From Glycine soja (lineage: Eukaryota > Streptophyta > Magnoliopsida > Fabales > Fabaceae), in NCBI RefSeq assembly GCF_004193775.1, contig NC_041011.1:16462201-16526200 (forward strand): DNA of 64,000 bases. The letters run 5' to 3'. The notes under the pieces were generated by a model that did not search any database, was not told where the DNA came from, and saw only the letters and a program-made list of their open reading frames with translations. Position 1 is the stretch's first letter. The number at the start of each line of letters is the position of its first letter. Of this stretch, positions 56,049 through 64,000 are shown one piece after another. The translations under genes were made by a program, and so were the position numbers.

Positions 56049-58025
56049 TCATGGGGTGGCTTCAGAATCATCATCTGATTCAGTATCCTCTGCTGCATCT
56101 TCCTCTTCTTCAGCAGCTTCTTCTTCTTCCTCGGCTGCTTCTACTTCTTCCTCAGCTGCTTCATCTTCTTGCTCAGCTGCTTCTCCATCATTAATGCCAC
56201 TTTCTGAGAGCCTATTGATCAGCCGTTCCAGCTCCATCTTCTTCTCTGTGGTGGCTTTGATGGTTGCTTCCAGCATCTTGCATGTGTCCTTGAGTTCAGC
56301 AATCAGAGCATCCTTGGACACAGCACCTGAAGCAGCAGCTTTCCCTGATGTCGAGACAATGTCTGGGACATGTGTCCCCTCAAACAATTTGTAATGCAGG
56401 GATAAAGGAGATTCTCTCTTCATCACAGAGTCAGTGTAGTTTAAAATATTGGGATGTTGACTCAACATAATGCCACACAATACAGTTGGGAAGGCAATGG
56501 GTAATTTGACAGCAAATGATTCTGAATGCTTAACAGTTTGATCAAAAATATACTTTCCAAAATTAAATTTGGACTTGGATCCAACAGCATACAGAAATTT
56601 ACCCAAACCTGTGGCAACAGTGGATGTATGATTAGTGGGTACCCAGTTTGCAGCTCCAATCCTGTGCAGGATTGCATATTTCACACTTAGCTTCCCTGCA
56701 GACAGCTTCCCTTTCTTTGGCCAATGCTGGACTTGTTTGGCAGTGATTTCCTTGGCAATTTGATGCTCAGAAACAGCAATATCCATCACTCCATCTGTTG
56801 GTCTGCCCAGGTATTTGTTGATCACAGCAGGGGAGAATCTAACACACTTTCCTCTGACAAACACTCTTTGATAATCATCACTTTTTCTGTTTGTTATGTC
56901 AGAGGGAATGTTGACAATGAATTCCCTGACTAGGCTTTCATAACAGTCTCCCAACTTGGTGACAGTCTTCAGCAGTCCAGCAGCCTTGATGAGGTCCATG
57001 ATCTCCTTGCAATCCAAGGCAGCTCTTCCCAGTTCTCTTTCCAAGGCAAGTCTCCGTTGATACACGAATTTCCACCTTTCAGCATTGCCAATGGAGTGGA
57101 AAGAGATGTTGTCCAATGGTGCATCAGGCACATTTCCAGGCACCTTTCTCCCAGATTTCTTGGCCTTCTTTGATGTCGAGACATCTAGTTCGACATCATC
57201 ATCAGAATCAGATGAGGAAATTTCTTTCCTCTTCTTGGAGGGGATTGCAACTTTGCTCCTTCTGGATGAGGTAGGAGTGATTGGAGTGCTCTTCTTCTGG
57301 GCCATAGTCTTGATTCGTCCAGACCTCTTAATGGGGGTTTTCCCTTTTCTGCTTTGTAGTCTTTCCGCAATGCCAGGTGCCAATTTGTTGGCAATGGGTT
57401 CCTCATCAGATTCTACCTCTTCTAGGTCAATGAGGTCACCTGGAGCAGGTTCTGGTGCCCGTGGTGCAGGGGTCTCCTCTGTGGCTTGATCATCTTCCTC
57501 TGTTGATCTCTCTTTGCTGGGGGAAGAGAGTACTTCAGCATTTGGGCCGGAAGATGTTGGAACATCTTTCTCAACATCAGGCACAGAAACATTCGGGGTG
57601 GAAGATGTTGGGACATCTTCATCAGCTTCAGGGACAGCAACATCTGGGGTGGAGGATGTTGGAACATCTTTCTCAGCATCAGGAACAGAGGCGTCTTTCA
57701 AAATGCTACTCACAATACTGCGGATTTTCTTGTCCATCTCCGTGTCTACTTCCCTAGGACTTGTTGTAAGGCTAGGGTTTTCAGCAATCTTCACTCCCTG
57801 TTGTCTTCTGGGAACCAGTTTCTCAGGGACAGAAGCTTGACCAGGAATTATTTGTATGGGTTGGATGTTGAATTCTGGTTGTTCCTGGTGCGGAGATGAT
57901 GGTACAGAGGGTGAACCAGGAGCTGAAGTTTCTTTTGGTGAGGTAGCCATGGAAAAGCAGAGCGTTTGGAATGATTTCGTAAATTTCTGAGAGCTGTTGG
58001 GGAATGCAGAAAACGAGATTAACAC
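56049..58025 (-). CDS. SIRE1-2 envelope-like ORF, open (first ATG gives about 633 aa)
   Basis: The frame is open from the gag-pol UAG (58,155-58,157) to 56,049. The first convincing ATG is at 57,950 (MATSPKETSAPGSP). Order: a Ser/Pro/Thr-rich N-terminus with three 17-residue DVPTSSTP repeats, an acidic PGDLIDLEEVESDEEP stretch, Lys/Arg-rich segments (about residues 225-305), and a helical domain with YESLVREFIVNI, CVRFSPAVINKYLGRP and KGKLSAGKLSVKYAILHRIG. That domain I associate with the 'putative plant transposon protein' family. A coiled coil (ALIAELKDTCKMLEATIKAT) and an acidic EAAEEEE tail follow. Older work called it envelope-like. I see no clear signal peptide or strong membrane anchor; the best hydrophobic stretch is around VKLPIAFPTVLCGIML. 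Expression would use stop readthrough. Confidence 0.85.
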   Translation of the reverse strand: MLISFSAFPNSSQKFTKSFQTLCFSMATSPKETSAPGSPSVPSSPHQEQPEFNIQPIQIIPGQASVPEKLVPRRQQGVKIAENPSLTTSPREVDTEMDKKIRSIVSSILKDASVPDAEKDVPTSSTPDVAVPEADEDVPTSSTPNVSVPDVEKDVPTSSGPNAEVLSSPSKERSTEEDDQATEETPAPRAPEPAPGDLIDLEEVESDEEPIANKLAPGIAERLQSRKGKTPIKRSGRIKTMAQKKSTPITPTSSRRSKVAIPSKKRKEISSSDSDDDVELDVSTSKKAKKSGRKVPGNVPDAPLDNISFHSIGNAERWKFVYQRRLALERELGRAALDCKEIMDLIKAAGLLKTVTKLGDCYESLVREFIVNIPSDITNRKSDDYQRVFVRGKCVRFSPAVINKYLGRPTDGVMDIAVSEHQIAKEITAKQVQHWPKKGKLSAGKLSVKYAILHRIGAANWVPTNHTSTVATGLGKFLYAVGSKSKFNFGKYIFDQTVKHSESFAVKLPIAFPTVLCGIMLSQHPNILNYTDSVMKRESPLSLHYKLFEGTHVPDIVSTSGKAAASGAVSKDALIAELKDTCKMLEATIKATTEKKMELERLINRLSESGINDGEAAEQEDEAAEEEVEAAEEEEEAAEEEEDAAEDTESDDDSEATP

Positions 58026-58148
58026 GAAAATATAAGTTTGAATGAGGAATGTAGAGGGACGTGTGAAGCAACGGTCGAATTTGCTTTGGTTCAGTAGTGA
58101 ACGTGCTATTAATGTTAAGTGATTCGTTTGGGCACGTTCAGATATCAG

Positions 58149-58157
58149 TAGTTGCTA
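58149..58157 (-). promoter_or_regulatory. Stop-readthrough site UAG-CAA-CUA in SIRE1-2
   Basis: The complement of TAG at 58,155-58,157 is followed by CAACTA, which fits the CAR-YYA rule. The frame downstream is open into the env-like ORF with no other stop. Confidence 0.82.
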
Positions 58158-61100
58158 CAATTCCTCTAGCAGACAAATGCCCAGCTTGCCCCTCAGTTTT
58201 TCAAACTGTTTTGCATCCAATGCCTTTGTGAAAATATCTGCTATTTGTTCCTCAGTGTCAACATGCTCCAGTGTGATAATTTTATCATCAACAAGCTCTC
58301 TAATATAGTGATGTCTAATGTCAATGTGCTTGGTTCTGCTGTGTTGCACAGGATTTTTAGAAATATTAATAGCACTCAAGTTGTCACAGTATAATGTCAT
58401 GACATCTTGTTCGACATTGTACTCCTTCAGCATCTGCTTCATCCAAACTAGTTGTGAACAGCTGCTTCCTGCTGCAATATACTCTGCTTCTGCAGTAGAT
58501 AGGGACACACAGTTCTGCTTCTTGCTGAACCAAGAAATAAGATTGTTGCCCAGATAGAAGCATCCACCAGAAGTGCTTTTTCTGTCATCTGCACTTCCAG
58601 CCCAATCAGCATCACAATACCCAACCAGCATTGAATCTGAACAATGACAGTACATAATCCCATAGTCACTGGTGCCATTTACATATTTCAGAATTCTCTT
58701 TACTTGAGTCAAGTGACTTATCTTAGGATTGGCTTGATATCTTGCACAAACACCTACTGCATAGGTGATGTCGGGTCTGCTAGCTGTTAAATATAGTAAG
58801 CTCCCAATCATGCTTCTGTACAGACTTTGATCAACACTGGTGTCAGCTTCATCCTTTGACAACTTCAAGTGAGTAGGTGCAGGTGTTCTTTTATGGCTGG
58901 CATTCTCCATCCCAAACTTCTTGACAATGTTCTTTGCATACTTGCTTTGTGAGAGGAATATGGAGTCTTCCATCTGCTTCACTTGAAGTCCCAGAAAATA
59001 AGTCAGCTCTCCAACAAGACTCATCTCAAATTCAGATTGCATCTGTTGAACAAAATGTTGAAGCATCTCATTCGACATCCCTCCAAACACAATGTCATCA
59101 ACATATATCTGTGCTATCATCAAGTTTTCAGCATCTTGCTTGACAAAGAGAGTCTTGTCAATTCCTCCCTTCCTATACCCTTGCTGAGTAAGGAACTCTG
59201 TTAGCCTTTCATACCAAGCTCTTGGAGCTTGCTTCAATCCATAGAGAGCCTTCTTGAGCCTGTATACATGATCTGGATGAGTTGGATCTACAAATCCCTT
59301 TGGCTGCTCCACATAGGCTTCTTCATTCAGGTATCCATTCAGAAACACGCTCTTCACATCCATCTGGTACAGCTTGAATTTGAGGATGCAAGCTACACCA
59401 AGTAACAATCTGATGGACTCAAGCCTAGCAACTGGGGCAAAAGTTTCATCAAAGTCTACACCTTCAATCTGAGTGTAGCCTTGAGCAACAAGTCTGGCCT
59501 TGTTTCTGGTTATAACACCTTCTTCATTGGTTTTGTTCTTGAAGATCCACTTGGTGCCAATCACATTAGTTCCCTCGGGTCTCGGAACTAGCTCCCAGAC
59601 TTCATTCCTTTTGAATTGCTCCAATTCTTCTTGCATAGCATTGATCCAGAACTCATCAGTCAGTGCCTCTTTCACATTCTTGGGCTCAATTTTGGAGACG
59701 AAACATGAGTTGGAGACACTCTCAATCTCCCTTGATCTTGTAGTGACTCCTCTGTTTGGATCTCCTATAATCAGCTCCTTGGGATGCATCTTCTGGATTC
59801 TAGTGGAGGGTCTCTTGTCAGGTTGGTTGATGTCTGGTTCATCTGTAGCAGAATCAGAGTTTTCTGTATTTTCTGCACTTTTAGCTGTATCTGCTACATT
59901 GTCTCCCGATGTTCTGACATCTTCTTCGACATCCTTCCTTCTTGCTGGAGGTAGATCATCAACAACCACATTGATGGATTCCATCACAGTTCTGGTTCTG
60001 GAGTTGAATACTCTATATGCTCTGCTGTTTGTAGAGTATCCCAGGAATATCCCTGCATCACTCTTGGGTTCCATCTTTCTCCTTTGCTCTCTATCTGCCA
60101 AAATGTAACATGGACTTCCAAAGATGTGGAAGTGCTTAACCGTTGGCTTCCTCCCTTTCCAGATTTCATACAGAGTGGTTGGAGTCCCTCTTCTAAGTGT
60201 GACTCTGTTGTGGATGTAGCATGCTGTGTTCATGGCTTCAGCCCAGAGATTATAGGGTAGATCTTTGGCATGAAGCATGACCCTAGCAGCTTCTTGCAAA
60301 GTCCTGTTTTTCCTTTCAACTATGCCATTTTGTTGTGGTGTAATGGCTGCAGAGAACTCATGAGTGATGCCTTCAGATGTGCAGTATTCAGTAAACTTGC
60401 TGTTCTCAAACTCTCTGCCATGGTCACTCCTGATTCTCTTGATCACACAGTCTTTTTCTCTTTGAAGTCTTAGACTCAACTCCTTAAATACTTCAAAGGT
60501 GTCTGATTTCTCTCTGATAAAGTTGACCCAGGTAAATCTGGAGAAATCATCCACAACCACATAGGCATACCTCTTTCCTCCAAGGCTTTCAACTTGCATA
60601 GGCCCCATCAAGTCCATGTGAAGTAGTTCCAGCACCCTGGAAGTGGTCTGATGTTGAAGCTTCTGGTGGGACATCTTGACTTGCTTTCCAATCTGACATT
60701 CACCACAGATTCTGCCTTCTTCTATTTTCAGATTGCGAATGCCTCTAACAGCACCTTTGTCAATGATTTTCTTCATGCCTCTTAAGTGCAGATGTCCAAA
60801 TCTTTGATGCCATATTCTGACTTCATCTTCTTTGGAGGATAGACATGTGGAGGAGTAACTGGTTTCTTGAGGTGTCCATAGGTAGCAGTTGTCCTTTGAT
60901 CTGCTGCCCTTCATTAGAACTTCACACTTCTCATTTGTCACTAAGCATTCTGACTTTGTGAAGTTTACATTGAATCCTTCATCACACAGCTGACTGATGC
61001 TGATCAAGTTTGCAGTCAGTCCCTTCACCAGCAGTACTTTGTCCAGACTAGGAAGTCCATCATGGACCAGCTTTCCCATTCCAGTGATCTTTCCTTTAGA

Positions 61101-62888
61101 ACCATCTCCAAATGTCACATAGCTAGTGGAGCAAGGTTCAATGTTCACCAGGAATTCTTTGACTCCTGTCATGTGTCTGGAACAGCCGCTATCTAGGTAC
61201 CAATCTTCTTTAGCTGATGCTCTAAGTGAAGTATGAACAACAAGACTAACAGTCTTGTGTTTTGGAACCCACATCATCTTCCTTCTACTGCTGCTACCTT
61301 GAGTTCCATGATGTGGATGGCCATGTAAATGATAGCAAAAGGGCTTTATGTGACCATACTTGCCACAGTAGTGACACCTCCACTTCTTTCTTTTGCTCCT
61401 TTTCTGCTGCGTTCCATGATGTCGAGACCGATGTTGTGACATCGTGGCTCCAGTGCTGTTTTTGACAGGAACAAGTTCTGTCATGGTTGTTCTGCCAGCA
61501 GACTTAGGATTAAATCCAAGTCCTCTCTGGTTTCCAACATTCTTTCCAAGCTGTAGCACCTCATCAAGCGTATCTGAGCCTTTATTCAGCATCTTTATTG
61601 ATTTTGTCATGGTTTCCAGTTTAGAGTTCAGAAAACCAACTTCTCCTTTAAGCTCAGAGATCTCCTCTTCATGTGCCTCCTTTTCAGCCTCCAGATCTGC
61701 AATGACCTTCTTCAGTTGTGCTTCTTGCTGAAGGATCTTCTCACTTTTGATGCATAGTTTTCTATAGGATATAGCAAGCTCATCAAAAGTGATTTCACTA
61801 TCTGTATCACTTGAATCTTCAGCAGATTCAAATCTCCCAGTGAGTGCATTTACATCTCTGTCAGAATCACTTTCTTGTTCACTCTCTGTATCATCAGACC
61901 GACATACAGAAAGTCCTTTCCTCTGCTTCTTGAGATGAGTGGGACATTCAGCTATGATGTGTCCATAGCCTTCACACCCATGGCATTGAATTCCTTTGCT
62001 GTGACTGGGCTTTTCATCTGACTTTTTCTGGTATTTACTACCTTTCCTGATGTCGAAAGGGATGTTCTGGACATGTGGTTTCTGCCTCCTGTCCATTCTG
62101 TTCAGCACTTTGTTGAACTGCTTTCCAAGGAGCAATCCTGCCTTAGTCAGACCTTCATCAGTATCCAGGTCATATTCATCTTCTTCTCCTTCATCATTGG
62201 ACACGAAAGCCAGATTTTTGCTCTTCTTTTCAGCCCTATCCGAGAGTCCTAGCTCAAAGGTTTGAAGGGAACCAATGAGTTCATCTACTCTCATGTTGCA
62301 AATGTCTTGGGCCTCCTATATTGCAGTGACTTTCATGTCAAATCTCTTAGGCAAGGATCTGAGGATCTTTCTCACCAGCTTTTCATCTGTCATCTTCTCT
62401 CCCAAGGCAGTGCAAGCATTGGCAATTTCAAGAATGTTCATGTGGAAGTCATGAATACATTCTTCCTCCTTCATCTTCAGATTTTCGAATTTTGTGGCCA
62501 ATAGTTGCAATCTGGACATCTTCACTTTGGAGGTTCCTTCATGAGTGGTTTTCAAGATCTCCCATGCATCCTTGGCCACTGTGCAAGTGTTGATCAGTCT
62601 GAAGATATTCTTGTCAACTCCATTGAATATAGCATTCAAGGCTTTGGAGTTTCCAAGTGCCAATTCGTCTTCTTCTTTTGTCCAGTCTTCTTCTGGCTTC
62701 AATTCATTTGAGGGCTTTCCTTCTATGTCCAGCATCTTGGGATGTTCCCAGCCTTTGATGACAGCTTTCCAGGTTCTGCTATCCAGTGATTTGAGGAAGG
62801 CCACCATCCTTGCTTTCCAGTATTCATAGTTGGTTCCATCCAGAATAGGTGGTCTGTTCACTGGTCCTCCTTCTTTCTCCATGTTCAT
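58155..62888 (-). pseudogene. gag-pol: SIRE1-2 Gag-Pol with one nonsense codon in Gag
   Basis: Nearly identical to the SIRE1-1 polyprotein and two codons shorter in total. It starts [18 protein letters not shown] at 62,888. Codon 191 (complement of 62,316-62,318) is TAG where SIRE1-1 has GAG, and the next three bases do not form a CAR-YYA context. From 62,294 the frame is open for 1,379 codons. It has both zinc knuckles ([14 protein letters not shown] and [14 protein letters not shown]), protease DSGCS, integrase D-D-E motifs, RT YVDD and RNase H DADWAG. One RT change is DVKSVFLNG where SIRE1-1 has DVKSAFLNG. Gag, and so pol, would be cut off by the stop unless it is suppressed. Confidence 0.93.
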
Positions 62889-62946
62889 CAGAATTTATCT
62901 CCCTAGATCTCACTCAGTGATTTCGAGTGCCTGCTCTGATACCAAT
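62889..62946 (-). promoter_or_regulatory. SIRE1-2 leader and canonical primer-binding site
   Basis: The reverse complement near 62,930-62,943 is TGGTATCAGAGCAGG, a perfect initiator tRNA-Met site two bases from the LTR. The leader to the gag ATG is 58 bases, as in SIRE1-1. Confidence 0.88.
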
Positions 62947-64000
62947 TGAAATTCTGATACTGGGGACAGATGTCGTACAGGATGTCACGACATCACGCTT
63001 CAGAACATGCAGATTGTCTTTGACTGTATGAACAGATTAAACAAGTAAATAACACAAGAGAATTGTTAACCCAGTTCGGTGCAACCTCACCTACATCTGG
63101 GGGCTACCAAGCCAGGGAGGAAATCCACTAAAATAGTGTTAGTTCAAGGTCTAACAGCCACTGTTTACAACCTTCTCACCTAACCACTACCCGTGCGATC
63201 TCTACCTAAGAGCCACTCTTAGATATGAGAAACCCCGCTCACTCCCTCTCAATCACACTCCCGTGTTTATAAACAAATCAAAGACACACCAGAGATTGCT
63301 CTCTGAACAAAAGAGATCAACTCTACACACTAGAGATCAACTCTACACACAAGAGATCAACTCTACACACTCAGGTCCAACACTTGATGTTAGGATAACA
63401 TCAAGGTGGCTCACAAAAGACTCAAGTCCCAAAACTCACAAAATAAATCTTCAATCCCGGACTTGGTACAGAACTCGTGCAGCCTCCATGATTATATAGC
63501 AATGTGCGTTTCTGGGCTGCAACTGCTTGTGCTGGATGAGATCTATCATTTTCCTGAAAATCTGCACTTAAAGATCTAAAAGATACAGTTTGATCTTTTA
63601 GTTTTTATCTTTAATCTTTAATCCCTGAACGAACTCTTCTACTTTGAAATTCGAACTTTAATTATCTTTTAATTCGTTCCTAAAGATAGATCATCTAATC
63701 TCTTGCTAACTGCACAATAATCTGTTAAAGATATAACAGATTTATGTGTCCAGTATTTTCGGGCAAGATGTCAGGACATCGTATCCGACATCGTGGATCC
63801 TGCAGCTTCAATGCTTCATTTGACATTTTATCTTGACTTATGCATTGTGCAGCAACTCCAGTATTTTCGGGCAGGATGTCAGGACATTGTATCCGACATC
63901 GTGGATCCTGCAACTTCAATTCTTCATTTGACATTTTATCTTGCCTTGTGCATTGTGCAGCCCGATCTTATTCCTTGACATAACGTTGGACATCATGTGC
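62947..64000 (-). repeat. SIRE1-2 5' LTR (cut by window end)
   Basis: It starts on + with TGAAATTCTGATAC. It carries a 108-bp imperfect tandem duplication of the GATGTC/GACATC segment (copies from 63,750 and 63,858) that is absent from its 3' LTR partner. The TATA motif is altered to TATATAAT (reverse complement of 63,491-63,498). The terminal bases lie beyond 64,000. Confidence 0.92.

Larger units (their letters stand above)
54389..64000 (-). mobile_element. SIRE1: SIRE1-2: Sirevirus element (minus), runs off window
   Basis: Complete internal region with both LTRs. The 3' LTR is 54,389-55,427 and the 5' LTR starts at 62,947 and passes the window end. CATCC precedes the left end; the right-hand target duplication is outside the window. 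gag-pol has one nonsense codon and the env-like ORF is open. The two LTRs differ clearly: about 23 substitutions in the first 650 bases compared, versus 3 in the whole SIRE1-1 LTR. It is therefore an older insertion, or its LTRs have different histories. Confidence 0.95.

Noticed and set aside
56049..58025. SIRE1 third ORF as a true viral envelope glycoprotein
   Set aside because: No clear signal peptide, no strong C-terminal membrane anchor and no cysteine-rich ectodomain are visible; the helical domain resembles a plant transposon-protein family.
58155..62888. Gag codon-191 TAG in SIRE1-2 as a second programmed readthrough site
   Set aside because: The following bases GAGGCC do not fit CAR-YYA, and SIRE1-1 has a sense GAG codon there.
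1..64000. The window as a mitochondrial genome segment
   Set aside because: nad4 and tRNA-like pieces are present, but SIRE1, Calypso, Tat/Ogre and copia elements with target duplications fill most of it, and nad4 is broken.

Overview
The window is plant nuclear DNA, almost certainly soybean (Glycine). I recognise two copies of the soybean Sirevirus SIRE1, a Calypso/Athila-type Ty3-gypsy element, Tat/Ogre-type gypsy pieces and three copies of one Ty1-copia family. All are packed inside, or next to, DNA that looks mitochondrial. I found no intact host protein gene. The picture is gene-poor, probably pericentromeric, heterochromatin. This rests on recognition of families by eye; no database search was run.

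Layout. 1-4,078 and 13,522-16,848: mitochondrial-like DNA with tRNA remnants, split by a young, complete SIRE1 (SIRE1-1, + strand, 4,079-13,521, target duplication CCCCT, near-identical LTRs). About 16,849-20,551: an LTR-retroelement-derived block on the minus strand with a TATA-like site, a small acidic ORF and an array of GTAATCGATTAC palindromes. 20,557-25,093: mitochondrial DNA with a rearranged piece of nad4 (end of intron 2, part of exon 3, end of intron 3, exon 4). 25,094-28,425: copia C (minus), which has lost pol. 28,430-31,634: a decayed Tat/Ogre gypsy fragment (+) with RT and two RNase H regions. 31,635-50,672: a Calypso/Athila element (minus) that carries a second Athila-type fragment (32,983 to about 34,530) and a copia insertion at 36,961-47,842. 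That insertion is itself nested: copia A (+, target duplication TCACA) holds copia B (minus). 50,673-54,388: the 3' end of a Tat/Ogre-like element (minus) with a 102-bp tandem repeat. 54,389-64,000: a second SIRE1 (SIRE1-2, minus), whose upstream LTR runs off the window.

How the parts work together. In both SIRE1 copies gag-pol ends in UAG followed by CAA-YUA, and the envelope-like ORF continues in the same frame. This is the stop-readthrough arrangement known for SIRE1. SIRE1-1 has an open gag-pol but a broken env-like ORF. SIRE1-2 has a nonsense codon in gag but a complete env-like ORF. The second ORF of copia A looks like a distant relative of the SIRE1 env-like ORF, so this may be a shared Sirevirus accessory protein rather than an envelope. 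The most striking unexplained signal is the palindrome GTAATCGATTAC. It recurs as pairs spaced 20-21 bp, two helical turns, in the copia LTRs, in a copia internal region and in the unrelated 16.8-20.5 kb block.
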